Under the pieces are notes generated by a model. The model worked only from the letters and a program-made list of their open reading frames with translations, ran no database searches and was not told where the DNA came from. DNA of 64,000 bases from Hyphomicrobiales bacterium (GTDB lineage Bacteria; Pseudomonadota; Alphaproteobacteria; Rhizobiales; Beijerinckiaceae): contig CAKNFP010000001.1 in NCBI GenBank assembly GCA_930633525.1, forward strand, positions 2,644,001 to 2,708,000. The letters are read 5' to 3'. Made by a program: the position numbers and the translations under genes. Of the stretch, positions 53,649 to 63,067 are shown piece by piece. Position 1 is the stretch's first letter; each line of letters starts with the position of its first letter.

Positions 53649-54491
53649 TCAATCGGCGCCTTTGTCCGCTAGAATCTGGTCCATCCGCCGCGCGGGTTCC
53701 GCGCAGCCCGCCGTTCCGACAACGCGGGACGGCACGCCTGCGACCGTGGTATTGGGAGGAACGGGCTGAAGAACCACGGAGCCGGCGGCGACGCGGGCGC
53801 AATGCCCGACCTCGATATTGCCGAGAATCTTAGCGCCAGCACCGATAAGCACCCCATGCCTGATCTTGGGATGGCGATCACCCTGTTCCTTGCCCGTGCC
53901 GCCCAGCGTGACGTCCTGCAACAGCGACACATTGTCCTCGACCACGGCCGTGGCGCCGATGACGAGCCCCGTTGCATGGTCGAGGAAGATCCCCTTTCCG
54001 ATGCGCGCCGCCGGGTTGATGTCGGTCTGGAATACCTCGGACGAACGGCTCTGCAGATAAAGGGCGAAATCCCGCCGTCCCTCGTGCCAGAGCCAATGAG
54101 CCAGGCGATGGGTCTCAATCGCATGGAAGCCCTTGAAATAGAGCACCGGCTCGATCATCCGGGTGCAGGCGGGATCCCGGTCCGCGACCGCGAGAATATC
54201 CGCGCGCATCGCTTCAGCGATCGCCGGATCGTGGCTGATCGCCTCGCGGAACGCCTGGCTGATAAGGTCAGCGGGAAGCGCCGGATGTGCCAGGCGCCCG
54301 GCAATGCGGTGAGAAACCGCCGATTCGAGCGTCTCATGATTCAGGATCACACTGACGATCAGGCTCGCCATCTCGCTCTCGCGGGCGATGATGCCTTCGG
54401 CTTCACGACGAATTTGGGACCACAACGGATCGAGGAGCTCGACTCCGCGGCGCTGGGCACTGTCGGCTCTGATCTGGCTGCGATACGACAT
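53649..54491 (-). CDS. cysE: Serine O-acetyltransferase
   Basis: Makes O-acetylserine from serine and acetyl-CoA, the entry to cysteine synthesis. 280 residues, close to the E. coli enzyme. The N-terminal helical domain (about 1-145) leads to FKGFHAIETHRLAHWLW (active His), then the left-handed beta-helix with DINPAARIGKGIFLDHATGLVIGATAVVEDNVSLLQDVTLGGTG and the C-terminal repeats GAGAKILGNIEVGHCARVAAGSVVL. The ATG at 54491 has GGAGAG upstream. The C-terminal tail that would let cysteine synthase bind is present but not ending in the typical Ile. Confidence 0.95.
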   Translation of the reverse strand: MSYRSQIRADSAQRRGVELLDPLWSQIRREAEGIIARESEMASLIVSVILNHETLESAVSHRIAGRLAHPALPADLISQAFREAISHDPAIAEAMRADILAVADRDPACTRMIEPVLYFKGFHAIETHRLAHWLWHEGRRDFALYLQSRSSEVFQTDINPAARIGKGIFLDHATGLVIGATAVVEDNVSLLQDVTLGGTGKEQGDRHPKIRHGVLIGAGAKILGNIEVGHCARVAAGSVVLQPVPPNTTVAGVPSRVVGTAGCAEPARRMDQILADKGAD

Positions 54492-54813
54492 CAAGTCTCT
54501 CCGTAAGCCGGACTGGCCAGCCCGGTAACGATCGCGGATCTTCCGCTGGAAGCCATGGCCGCCAACTCGCCCGAACACCTGCGTCGCAGATGCGCATTCC
54601 AAGCGAGATTAACAATAGCAAGCGCGGCAAGTCACATACAACAGCCGCGCCATTCCAAGAAAGCCTATCCTGCCAGACGCTTGACGGTTTCTGATGAATC
54701 AGGAGCGGAGACAGCATTCGCCGCCGCCATCGGGACGGCGCATCCATAACTTGAATCACTGTGTCAGATCACGAGCGCAAAGCTCTGAAATATCGATGAA
54801 TCGAAGGCTTTCA
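54492..54813. other. Intergenic region, no gene seen
   Basis: 322 bp upstream of cysE and downstream of the alpha/beta-hydrolase gene. It should hold the cysE promoter. I found no convincing promoter boxes, hairpin terminator or ORF with a ribosome site. Confidence 0.4.
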
Positions 54814-55581
54814 TCAGTCCCTGTTTTCACCCAGAAACGCTATCACGCCTGCCTTGTGCACCTTGTCGCCGACGGCAAGATTGTGATCGCGTCCGGGAAT
54901 GTCGAGCGCGCGGCCGCGCGGCAGCAGGGCGGCCAAGGCTGGCCCGGAGCCTGCGACATCATCCCTGGTACCGACTGCGACAAGCGTCGGAACGGCAATG
55001 CGCGCCACATCGTCGCGGCTCAAGGTCTGGCGGGAGCCGCGGATACAGGCGGCCAAGGCTCTGAGATCGCTTTTCGTCTGCTCTGCGAAGGCCCGGAACA
55101 TGCGTTGCATGGGATCCGTGAGATCATCGAGCGACGGCACCTCCATGGCGTCGGCGATGCCGATCGGCAGCCCCACACCCTCGATGAGGTGAATGCCGAG
55201 CCCGCCGAGAACCGCCGATCTTACCCGCTCGGGATTGGCAAGAGCCAGATGGGCCGTGATGCGGGCGCCCATGGAGTAACCAAGGACGTCGGCGCGTTCG
55301 ATCGCGAGATGATCCATAAGGCGGCGCACATCGTCGGCCATGATGTGCGATTCATAAGCTGCGGGATCATAGAGCTTTTCACTCGCCCCGTGGCCTCGGT
55401 TGTCGAGCGCGATGACGCGGTAGCCAGCGCGTCCCAACGTATTGGCCCAGGACGTGTTCAGCCAGTTCACCGTGTGGTTCGAGGCAAAGCCATGAACGAG
55501 AATGACAGGATCGCCCCGCCCTTCGGCGGGCGGCAGGTCTACGAAGGCGATGCGGACTCCTGCGGACGAAAAGCTCTGCAT
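54814..55581 (-). CDS. Alpha/beta-hydrolase
   Basis: A 255-residue hydrolase. The oxyanion region is VILVHGFASNHTVNW, the nucleophile elbow is LGYSMGARI (G-x-S-x-G), an acid residue is likely in VAVGTRDDVAG and the catalytic His in IPGRDHNLAVGDK. RVIALDNRGHGASEK before the elbow is typical of esterase/lactonase-type members. The substrate is not evident. ATG 55581 was chosen; ATG 55593 is an alternative. It has no close operon partner. Confidence 0.88.
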   Translation of the reverse strand: MQSFSSAGVRIAFVDLPPAEGRGDPVILVHGFASNHTVNWLNTSWANTLGRAGYRVIALDNRGHGASEKLYDPAAYESHIMADDVRRLMDHLAIERADVLGYSMGARITAHLALANPERVRSAVLGGLGIHLIEGVGLPIGIADAMEVPSLDDLTDPMQRMFRAFAEQTKSDLRALAACIRGSRQTLSRDDVARIAVPTLVAVGTRDDVAGSGPALAALLPRGRALDIPGRDHNLAVGDKVHKAGVIAFLGENRD

Positions 55582-55846
55582 TGAAACGACCATATGCGTG
55601 ATGGAAGGCTGACTGGCCCGCACAATTGCCCATTCACCGGCAGCGTCCAAGCCTTAATTCGCGGCCTGGCATGGCTCACCGGCGCAATATCGGCTTACTC
55701 ACCCCATCGCGGCACCTCGCGACTGGACCGAGACGATCCGACGCTGCCATGAAACCAAGGAGACGGTTGGCGGCACCCGCGATAGCGACTATGGTTCCGG
55801 CCGATTCAGTAAGGCGACGACCGCCGCCGCAGTTTGGATAGCGACG

Positions 55847-56107
55847 ATGGCTGACAAGAGCATCCCTCATTTCCACAATACGCGCGGTGTCCGTGTGATT
55901 GAAGTTGGCGCCAAGGAGTTCATGTGCATCGGCGCGCTGCCTCCCTTCGACCACCCGCATATCTTCATCGATATGGGTGACGACGAGGAAGCTGTCTGCA
56001 GCTACTGCTCGACGCTCTATCGTCACCGCAGCGACCTGGCGGGCACAGCCTGCATTCCCGAAGACAGCCTCTGGGACGATCACACGACCGTCGCAGCCGC
56101 CGGTTAA
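55847..56107 (+). CDS. zf-CHCC zinc-ribbon protein (NDUFS6-like)
   Basis: An 86-residue protein with the CHCC zinc-binding pattern: Cys in KEFMCIGALPPFDHPHIFIDMG (with His) and CSYC further on, spaced as in the zf-CHCC family. That family includes the accessory zinc subunit of mitochondrial complex I (NDUFS6), and alphaproteobacterial members are thought to relate to complex I or to zinc binding. It starts with ATG 55847, without a clear ribosome site. The monooxygenase gene follows 15 bp later on the same strand. Confidence 0.85.
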   Translation: MADKSIPHFHNTRGVRVIEVGAKEFMCIGALPPFDHPHIFIDMGDDEEAVCSYCSTLYRHRSDLAGTACIPEDSLWDDHTTVAAAG

Positions 56108-56122
56108 GAATCGCATCGATAA

Positions 56123-57313
56123 ATGACGAACGCCGATCCCATCGTCGTCGGTGGAGGCATCGGCGGTCTCACCGTTGCCCTGGCCCTTGCGCGCCGCGGC
56201 GTTGGTGTCACCGTTGTGGAACAGCGCACCGTCCTCACGGAGCCCGGGGCCGGCATCCAGCTATCGCCCAACGCCAGCCGCATCCTCGTGGATCTCGGTC
56301 TCGGTTCGGCTGTCGGCCGCCGTGCCGTCGAGCCTGAACAGCTCACCGTCCACGCCATGGGTAGCGGCCGGCAACTGGCCGAGATGCCTCTTGGACGCGC
56401 GATGCGCAATCGCCATGGGGCGCCCTACTGGGTCGTCCTGCGCAGCGACCTGCACACGGTGCTCCTCGATGCCGCGCGCTCCACGCCCAACATTCGCCTG
56501 CGCATCGGCCGGAAGGTTGTCGATATTCTCGAAGGCCCACAGGGGGCAGCGGTCAGCGTGACCGGCGATCGTGGCCAGGAAACGATCGACACGCCCCTGG
56601 TGATCGGCGCGGATGGTCTTTGGTCCAGGGTACGTGCGAAGATCGCGCCGGCGACACCGGAGTTCCGTGGCTATATCGCGTGGCGGGCAACACTGCCGAT
56701 AGCCGACGTCCCCACCGAACTCAGAGGCAAGCAATCCCGCCTGTGGCTCGGCCGCGACACCCATGTCGTCCATTATCCAGTGGCGGGCGGGCGCGAACTG
56801 AACGTCGTGGCGATCATCGCCAGCAAGACAACCATCGACGGCAACGCAAAGGCCGGCGATCCAGCCGAACTCAAACGGCGGATGCGTCGCTGCGACAGCA
56901 ACCTGCGCAGACTCACCGAGGCGGTGCCGCGATGGTTGCTATGGCCACTGCATGACTTGTCGCCCCTGCCACGCTGGAGCCATGGCAACGCAGTCCTCAT
57001 AGGCGACGCCGCCCATCCCGTCCTGCCATTCCTGGCGCAAGGCGGCGCGCTCGCCATCGAGGATGCCGCCATTCTCGCGCAACTCGTTGTGCCTCAGCCA
57101 GGTATGCTTGCGGTCACCTCCAGCGCCCTCGCGACCTTTGAGGACATCCGCAAGGGACGGGCCGCGCGCGTCCAGAACGAGGCACGCCGCAACGGATCCA
57201 TCTACCACATGCGCTGGCCGCTCGCCCTGGCACGCAACGTGGCGATGAAGCGCCTCGGCGCGGAGGGGTTCCTGGCCCGCTACGACTGGCTTTACGGCTG
57301 GACGCCTCAGTAG
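56123..57313 (+). CDS. FAD-dependent monooxygenase (PHBH/UbiH class)
   Basis: A 396-residue flavoprotein hydroxylase. It has the FAD-binding GGGIGGLTVALALARRG (GxGxxG) near the N-terminus, the DG motif in TPLVIGADGLWSRVR, and GNAVLIGDAAHPVLPFLAQGGALAIEDAAILAQ for the FAD ribityl contact. The profile resembles salicylate hydroxylase-like enzymes that add an OH group to aromatic rings using NAD(P)H and oxygen. The real substrate is not known. It follows the zinc-ribbon gene by 15 bp and converges with the YpfJ gene. Confidence 0.88.
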   Translation: MTNADPIVVGGGIGGLTVALALARRGVGVTVVEQRTVLTEPGAGIQLSPNASRILVDLGLGSAVGRRAVEPEQLTVHAMGSGRQLAEMPLGRAMRNRHGAPYWVVLRSDLHTVLLDAARSTPNIRLRIGRKVVDILEGPQGAAVSVTGDRGQETIDTPLVIGADGLWSRVRAKIAPATPEFRGYIAWRATLPIADVPTELRGKQSRLWLGRDTHVVHYPVAGGRELNVVAIIASKTTIDGNAKAGDPAELKRRMRRCDSNLRRLTEAVPRWLLWPLHDLSPLPRWSHGNAVLIGDAAHPVLPFLAQGGALAIEDAAILAQLVVPQPGMLAVTSSALATFEDIRKGRAARVQNEARRNGSIYHMRWPLALARNVAMKRLGAEGFLARYDWLYGWTPQ

Positions 57314-57345
57314 ACCTACCTGGGTGGCGGCCGAGCCCGTTCGAT

Positions 57346-58248
57346 TTACAGCCGGGTACCGCTGCTCATCGTATTGCACGCTTCCACCTTGCCGGACTTC
57401 AAGCCGGTGGTGAACCAGCGCACCCTCTGCTCTGATGAGCCATGGGTAAAGCTCTCCGGTACAACATAGCCCTGCGAAGACTTCTGCAGGCGATCGTCGC
57501 CGATGGCGCTCGCGGCATTCATGGCCGCTTCCACGTCGCCGGGCTCGAGGGAGCGATATTTCGCATCGCTATGACTTGCCCAGACCCCGGCAAGGCAATC
57601 GGCCATGAGCTCGACGCGCACCGACAACTGGTTGGCCTGCGCAGGGGAAGACTGGCGCTGTGCTTCCTGTACCTTGGGGAGGATACCAAGCAAATTCTCG
57701 ACATGGTGGCCAACTTCATGGGCGATCACATAGGCATAGGCGAAGTCGCCGCTCACATTGAAGCGAGACCGCATTTCCCGGAAAAAGTCGAGGTCGACAT
57801 AAACCGAGCGGTCGAGCGGGCAATAGAATGGCCCCGTCGCCGATTGCGCCGTGCCGCAACCCGACCGCGTGATCCCGGAAAACAGCACCATGCGCGGCGC
57901 CTGATAGTTGACGCCAACCTGTTGAGGGAGAACGACCTTCCAGACATCCTCGGTATTGCCCAGAATGGCCGAGGCAAACTGCCCTTCCCTGTCCTGCGGC
58001 TGGCCTGAACGACCCGTCTGTTGCGGTGCCGGCTCGGAATACTCGCTGCCACCGCCCGATAGCATCTCCGCCCCGGTGATCAGAAGGCGCGGATCGATAC
58101 CCAAGGCCCAGCCAAGCAGACCAAGCACCACAATGGTTCCGATGCCCAACCGGCCGCCCCGCCCGCCCGTCGGGATCCGAAATCCACCACCACCCCCTCC
58201 ACGGCGATCCTCTACATTGTCGGATCGCCGAAAATCATCCCAACGCAT
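57346..58248 (-). CDS. YpfJ-family neutral zinc metalloprotease
   Basis: A 300-residue protein with a Gly-rich cytosolic leader (RRGGGGGGFRIPTGGRGG), one membrane helix (IGTIVVLGLLGWALG) and an extracytoplasmic metalloprotease domain of the YpfJ/DUF2342-like zincin type. The zinc motif is YAYVIAHEVGHHVEN (HExxH) with a third ligand probably the Glu in VRVELMADCLAGVW. GCGTAQSATGPFYCPLDRSVYVDLDFF before it is a family signature with two Cys. It probably degrades or processes envelope proteins; substrates are unknown. Confidence 0.92.
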   Translation of the reverse strand: MRWDDFRRSDNVEDRRGGGGGGFRIPTGGRGGRLGIGTIVVLGLLGWALGIDPRLLITGAEMLSGGGSEYSEPAPQQTGRSGQPQDREGQFASAILGNTEDVWKVVLPQQVGVNYQAPRMVLFSGITRSGCGTAQSATGPFYCPLDRSVYVDLDFFREMRSRFNVSGDFAYAYVIAHEVGHHVENLLGILPKVQEAQRQSSPAQANQLSVRVELMADCLAGVWASHSDAKYRSLEPGDVEAAMNAASAIGDDRLQKSSQGYVVPESFTHGSSEQRVRWFTTGLKSGKVEACNTMSSGTRL

Positions 58249-59691
58249 TGCTTTTGCCCTTCCAAGGCCAGCACGAAGTGACCGATCTTAACATAGGTCA
58301 GCACGAAGGCTGCCCATTGCTGTCACTCGATCAAGACGATCGCATAAGGGAAAAGTTCCCGGAATGCACCCCGACGCAACGGCAAGGATAGAGACAACTG
58401 AAGCGGCTCTCGATCAAAACGACCCGTCCGGCCATCGGTTCAAAGGGAAAGCCTTCAGAAAAGCAAGATGGGCATGTCTGGTCACAGAGAATAGCAGCGA
58501 TCGCCCCAACCGACGCTGAAGATGCCGTCCTGCCTTCCGGACGTCGCGCAAGAGGCAACGCAGGAGAAGTGAACGGATCGAAAGCCTCATCCTCCGGAGT
58601 TACAAAAGCCGCGATCCATCGGAGTACAATACTGCTCTTGCTCGAACGTCCGGATGCACGTTCCTCGCGAAGATGCCGCACTGATTCGCGGCATGCCTTC
58701 TTGCAAAAGTCCCGCCGTGGCGCGGTGACGCGAATGAGCTCTTGAGTGCCAACCACATATCCACCGGAACTGCGGATCCGCGCATAGTCGTCATCCCCCA
58801 TGAAAATCAGTGGCAATAAGTAATATTTATTGGAAGATCTCAAGCACAGCCGGCTCGCCGAACCTCCGATGCGCATCAGGCTTCCCTCCGCCCTTACGGG
58901 GTACGGGCAAAGCAGACCCATATACAAATCGCCACGACATCGCGGCCTCGGATGGCACTTTTCTCCACAATCCAAGGGGTTTCCTAGTATCCGGTGGGGA
59001 AATTCCTGCAGCGCCCGGGTTCTAGCGTGCCATTCCACCCCAACAACACAGCGAACTGACATCGGCCTCCCGTTGCGAATTTCCGAGACAGACGCCGTCC
59101 GTGGTCAAGCATCCAAATATCGAAGTCGCGCGCCAGAGGCGGGGAGATCACGAGGATCTTGAAAACCCGTTTCGAATCAATATGATAAATGCTACGCATG
59201 ACAATTTGGGATCGAAAGAAGGCTGCGGGCGGCGCGCCGAACAGCGCGTAGTATAAAGGTGGATGCTCCCCGATACCCTGACGATCCTTCATCAAAACAA
59301 ATGCGAAGCAGACCAAAAAGGACAACAAAAATTCACCAATCGCGACAAAAACGCTCTATACATATACATCAAGAGTATACAAGATCACATGGATCGAATA
59401 TATAAATCGCATAGCTGGTCATGTGAATGAAATTGCCTTTTCCGCGATGCAACTTCTCTAGTCGGACGTCCAAAGAGCCGTTACAGGCGGAGCCATAAGG
59501 GCAACCTTCGAAAACAGCATGGATGCGAAGAAAAAGGGAAGGATGGCGCATGATGAGCACTTACAGCTTAGTGCATCGCATATTTTTATCATGCCTTCGA
59601 CCATTTTTCGCCACATCCATAGTTGATTAGTTTGAAATAATCGAATAAGCGATCAAAATTGAAAGTGATTACTCGTACGCGAGAGGTTCCC
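58249..59691. other. 1.44-kb gene-poor region upstream of mucR
   Basis: The longest stretch without a supported gene. The left half (to about 58800) has average composition and several open frames (such as 58331-59062 minus), but none has a ribosome site with family-like content. The right half (from about 59000) is strongly AT-rich. The last 130 bp before mucR contain repeated TTT/AAA and TA steps, as expected for a MucR-type autoregulatory region. It may hold a small RNA or a decayed gene; I could not support either. Confidence 0.5.
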
Positions 59692-60246
59692 ATGACAACA
59701 TCTTCTGAAACTGCGGATCGTGTCGCATCCGTCGAACTCGCCGCGGAAATTGTCGCAGCCTATGTCGCCAACAATAGTGTAGCTGTCGGCGAACTTCCGG
59801 GCCTGATCGCCAATATCCATACTGCACTGCAGCGCCTTGGCACGCCGACGGAAGAGCCGGCTTCCAAGCCTCAGCCTGCTGTTCCGATCAAGAAGTCCGT
59901 CACGGCAGATTTCATTGTCTGCCTTGAGGATGGCAAGAAGTTTAAATCCCTCAAGCGTCACCTGCGTACGCGTTACGACATGACGCCGGAGGAGTATCGC
60001 CAGAAGTGGGGTCTGCCCGCTGACTATCCGATGGTTGCCCCTAACTATGCAGCCGCCCGCTCGGAACTCGCCAAGACCATGGGTCTCGGCCAGCAGCGCC
60101 GCAAGTCCCCCGAACCTGCTCCGGTAGCCAAGTCATCAGGGCGCAAGGCCAAAGCTGCAGCGGCCGAACCGGCTGCGGAAATCAAGGCGGCCGCTCCTGC
60201 AAAGCGCAAGGCTGCTCCGCGCAAGAAGGCCACCGCGAAGGCGTAA
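59692..60246 (+). CDS. MucR/Ros-family transcriptional regulator
   Basis: A 184-residue regulator of the MucR/Ros type, known in Rhizobiales to silence or tune many genes for polysaccharides, motility and virulence, in an H-NS-like way, by binding AT-rich DNA. The N-terminal oligomerisation part (about 1-50) leads to the zinc-finger-like region: Cys77 ([11 protein letters not shown]), Asp80, His90 (SLKRHL), then [45 protein letters not shown]. The last zinc ligand, His in most family members, reads Arg94-Tyr95 here. The tail (from about 140) is Lys/Ala/Pro-rich, like histone H1. ATG 59692 has AGAGG upstream; a strong terminator follows. Confidence 0.92.
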   Translation: MTTSSETADRVASVELAAEIVAAYVANNSVAVGELPGLIANIHTALQRLGTPTEEPASKPQPAVPIKKSVTADFIVCLEDGKKFKSLKRHLRTRYDMTPEEYRQKWGLPADYPMVAPNYAAARSELAKTMGLGQQRRKSPEPAPVAKSSGRKAKAAAAEPAAEIKAAAPAKRKAAPRKKATAKA

Positions 60247-60722
60247 CACCACGTATTCGTTCCGCCTATCGGAATTCATAAGATCCGGCGACACAATTTT
60301 AGCGTCCAGATCAAGAAGTGGTGGACTGGTTCCCTTAAAAAGCCTGCTCCGGTTATCCGGGACAGGCTTTTTTGTTGCTGCGCAGACACGCCGGTTGGCG
60401 CCGCGATGGTATGCGCAGCGTTTCTCCATTCCATTAGAATGGAGGACCTGCAGGCGTGCCGCGGCCCAGCAATGTTGAGGACAGAATGATCCCGTCACCA
60501 CACGTTGATCTTTTCGCAGATTGGCAAGGCGTCGGCCGATCCGCATCTCTTTCAATGTTGCAGATTGCATGAATATTCCGCTTTCCATCACCATCGTCGA
60601 TTTTAATAACGGCGTTACCCCTCCGACATCCGCCAATGACAGTCGGAACTCTCTTTTGAAGACGGAATCTTCCTCTTACATTTCTTCGGGCCTCGAAGGA
60701 CCGAGAGGACGGACTATTCGCC
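60247..60722. other. Intergenic region after mucR, holds its terminator only
   Basis: 476 bp between mucR and the PcaD-like gene. It contains the mucR terminator (60337-60373). Beyond it I see short open frames without support. The sequence before 60723 would hold the promoter of the next gene. Confidence 0.45.
60337..60373 (+). terminator. Intrinsic terminator of mucR
   Basis: AAAAAGCCTG (60337-60346) pairs with CAGGCTTTTT (60363-60372), with a second small stem (CCGG/CCGG) in the loop, followed by further T. A classical Rho-independent terminator 91 bp after the mucR stop. Confidence 0.9.
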
Positions 60723-61532
60723 ATGCACATTCAAATTGAAGAACTCAGTATCAATGCGCATCTGGACGGGCCGGAAACTGCGCCAGTCGTGACGCTCAGC
60801 CACTCCCTGGCCGCTCACCTGGAGATGTGGCAGCCACAAATGGCGGCACTCGTCGCGCATTTCCGGGTATTGCGCTATGATATACGTGGCCATGGTGGAT
60901 CATCGATGCCACCTCGGATACCTGATATCGCCATGCTCGCTGAGGACATACGCAGGCTTCTGGACGCCCTCGGCATCAGGCGCACCCATTTCGTCGGCTT
61001 GTCGATGGGCGGGATGATCGGCCAGCAACTGGCCATTGCCCATCCCGAATACATCGAAAGCCTCGTGCTGGCCGATACGCTCAGCTCTTACAGTGACGGA
61101 CACCGCCCGATGTGGCAGGGCCGGATCGATGCCGCAAGCGGCGTGGACGGCATGGAGCCTCTTGTCGAGCCCACCATACAGCGCTGGTTCACTGAGCCTT
61201 TTCGGCTCGCCAATCCGGCGGTGATGGACTGGGTGCGCGGTATGATTCGCACCACGCAAACGCAAGGTTTCATAGGCTGCTGCCACGCGTTAATGGCTCT
61301 CGATCTCACGGTTCAACTCCCCATGATCACGGCTCCCGCACTCGTCATGGTCGGTCGCCAGGACCCCACGACACCGGTGGCGGGCGCAGAAATCATAGCG
61401 AAAGCGATACCCAATGCGCGTCTTGTGGTAATCGAGAACGCGGCCCATATCGCCAATGTGGAACAGCCAGAGGTATTTACGCACCACCTTCTCGATTTCC
61501 TGCTGGAGCGCGTCAGGCGCGACAACGAATGA
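60723..61532 (+). CDS. Alpha/beta-hydrolase, probable 3-oxoadipate enol-lactonase-like
   Basis: A 269-residue hydrolase. Its features are VVTLSHSLAAHLEMWQPQMAAL (oxyanion region), VLRYDIRGHGGSSMP, the elbow VGLSMGGMIGQQLAI (Ser), GRQDPTTPVAGAEII (Asp) and ENAAHIANVEQPEVF (His). The elements RYDIRGHG, FVGLSMGGMIGQ and DPTTP fit PcaD, which opens 3-oxoadipate enol-lactone in the beta-ketoadipate pathway. No other pca gene is nearby, so another ester or lactone substrate is equally possible. ATG 60723 was chosen. Confidence 0.8.
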   Translation: MHIQIEELSINAHLDGPETAPVVTLSHSLAAHLEMWQPQMAALVAHFRVLRYDIRGHGGSSMPPRIPDIAMLAEDIRRLLDALGIRRTHFVGLSMGGMIGQQLAIAHPEYIESLVLADTLSSYSDGHRPMWQGRIDAASGVDGMEPLVEPTIQRWFTEPFRLANPAVMDWVRGMIRTTQTQGFIGCCHALMALDLTVQLPMITAPALVMVGRQDPTTPVAGAEIIAKAIPNARLVVIENAAHIANVEQPEVFTHHLLDFLLERVRRDNE

Positions 61533-62030
61533 CCGTTCATCCGGTCCTGCCGCGCCAGCGAGGACCACGCCCGACGGACGTGCACTTGTATGAGACCTAC
61601 AGGACACTCGCGGGAGTGACGAGATGCCTTGGCAGGGCTCTCGCGTGAGTTCAAGCGCATGTGTTCGTAAGTCACGTAGCGATAGGTATCCCGCACTATT
61701 CGGGCCACCCGCGATCGCCAAGGGCCCGATGTCAGCCTCAACCACATCCTTTTACATATAATTCTGTAATCCCGGCTCACAGATCAACGCGCGTCTTGTT
61801 ATGCCGGGGATATGTGTCATTAACGCATACGGCTACAGGTCACGCATGCATCCAGCGCAACTATCCGCGCGGAAAAACAAATCTTCGCAACGCGGTATCC
61901 AGATTGTCCAACCCGGAACTCGCCTGCCTTATGCCGGGAAATATTTGAGCATCCACCGGAACAAATGTTAGATGGCCTGTAAATCGCAGGGTTCGGGGGC
62001 TGCGACGTCGGTCAACCTCACCGGGTCTCC
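61533..62030. other. Intergenic region, no gene seen
   Basis: 498 bp of mixed composition between the PcaD-like gene and the glycosyltransferase-like gene. Several short ORFs overlap on both strands, but none has a ribosome site or recognisable content. The part 61740-61880 is somewhat AT-richer. Confidence 0.4.
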
Positions 62031-62831
62031 ATGAAGCGAACAAGCCTCTTTATCGCCGTACCGGCGTACGATCGTCGTATCTATACCGATACATCATTAT
62101 CCATCATGGATACGGTCATGCAGTTGCGGGAGCGAAAGGCCGCCGCGAGTGTCTTTTTCATGCGCGGATGCGCGATCGTCCATCATGCGCGCAACATGAT
62201 TGTCAGCGAATTCCTGGCAAACAAGGATGCGACACACCTTCTCTTCGTCGATTCGGACATGAAATTCGAGGCGAGGACTATCCTGAACATGCTGCGCTGC
62301 GAGGTTCCATTTGTTGCAGCGCCCTATGTCGCCAAGAGCTACCGCAACATGCCCACGCGAGCCGTGCAGCCGCGCGATCTCAATGCTTTCCATGAGGCCG
62401 CGGTGAACTGGAACGTGGTGTTCGAGGATGCGGGCGTCATGGCCGGCGCGATCTCACCAAAAGATGTGCGCAATAATTTCGCACGCGTCAAACGCATTGG
62501 CACAGGCTTGATGCTGCTGCGACGCGATGTGCTCGAAACCATGGTCCGGAAGTATCAGCACACCGAATATCGCGCCGGCGACGCCGAAGAATTCCCCTAC
62601 GCGGTCAACCGGTTCTATGATCTGTTCGCAACGCGTATCGATGAGACTGGATTGTTCATTGGCGAGGATTTCGCCTTCTGTGATCGCTGGATCAACGAAT
62701 GTGGTGGTGAAATCTGGTGTGACCTCACCGCGAAGGTCTCGCACATGGGCCATCATGAGTATACCGGCACCCTCGGCGACTATCTGGCGATCCACCGCGG
62801 CATTCGCAAACGCGCCGAGACGCCGGCCTGA
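62031..62831 (+). CDS. GT-A-fold glycosyltransferase-like protein
   Basis: A 266-residue soluble protein. It begins with a Rossmann-like strand (LFIAVPAYDRRIYTDTSLSIMDT) and has THLLFVDSDMKFEARTILNML, whose DSD fits the DxD metal motif of GT-A glycosyltransferases, and a later GEDFAFCDRWINECGGEIWCDL resembling the ED acceptor motif. KAAASVFFMRGCAIVHHARNMIVSEF is the donor-site region. Similar genes are often in phages or polysaccharide loci, but no such neighbours exist here. The ribosome site is weak. The donor and acceptor are unknown. tRNA-Leu lies 74 bp downstream on the other strand. Confidence 0.7.
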   Translation: MKRTSLFIAVPAYDRRIYTDTSLSIMDTVMQLRERKAAASVFFMRGCAIVHHARNMIVSEFLANKDATHLLFVDSDMKFEARTILNMLRCEVPFVAAPYVAKSYRNMPTRAVQPRDLNAFHEAAVNWNVVFEDAGVMAGAISPKDVRNNFARVKRIGTGLMLLRRDVLETMVRKYQHTEYRAGDAEEFPYAVNRFYDLFATRIDETGLFIGEDFAFCDRWINECGGEIWCDLTAKVSHMGHHEYTGTLGDYLAIHRGIRKRAETPA

Positions 62832-62905
62832 GCGGATCCAGCCTCACGAAGGGTCAGTTCTCCAGACTGCTGCAACCTCTCAAGCGAGGAACTTTCAAGC
62901 CATAA

Positions 62906-62992
62906 TGGTGCGGACGACGGGACTCGAACCCGTACTCCTATACAGGAGGCAGATTTTAAGTCTGCTGCGTCTACCGATTTCGCCACGTCCGC
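62906..62992 (-). tRNA. tRNA-Leu, anticodon TAA
   Basis: 87 nt including an encoded CCA. On the minus strand the acceptor stem GCGGACG pairs with CGTCCGC. The D-arm and the long class II variable arm (CTCCTGTATAGGAG) are present. The anticodon stem GCAGA/TCTGC encloses the loop CTTAAAA with anticodon TAA, and the T-arm reads CGGGTTCGAGTCCCG. It reads leucine UUA (and possibly UUG) codons. Confidence 0.97.
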
Positions 62993-63067
62993 CGAGCTTT
63001 TGCTCACCAATGAAGGGTTATCCGGCGCGCGCCCATAGAGCAAGTACGGGACTAGCCGTGGCAAGCC

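Noticed and set aside
58331..59062. Minus-strand open frame of 243 codons in the gap before mucR
   Set aside because: Cys/Arg/Ser-rich translation, no ribosome site, no recognised motif; part from about 58801 looks a bit more protein-like but not enough to call.
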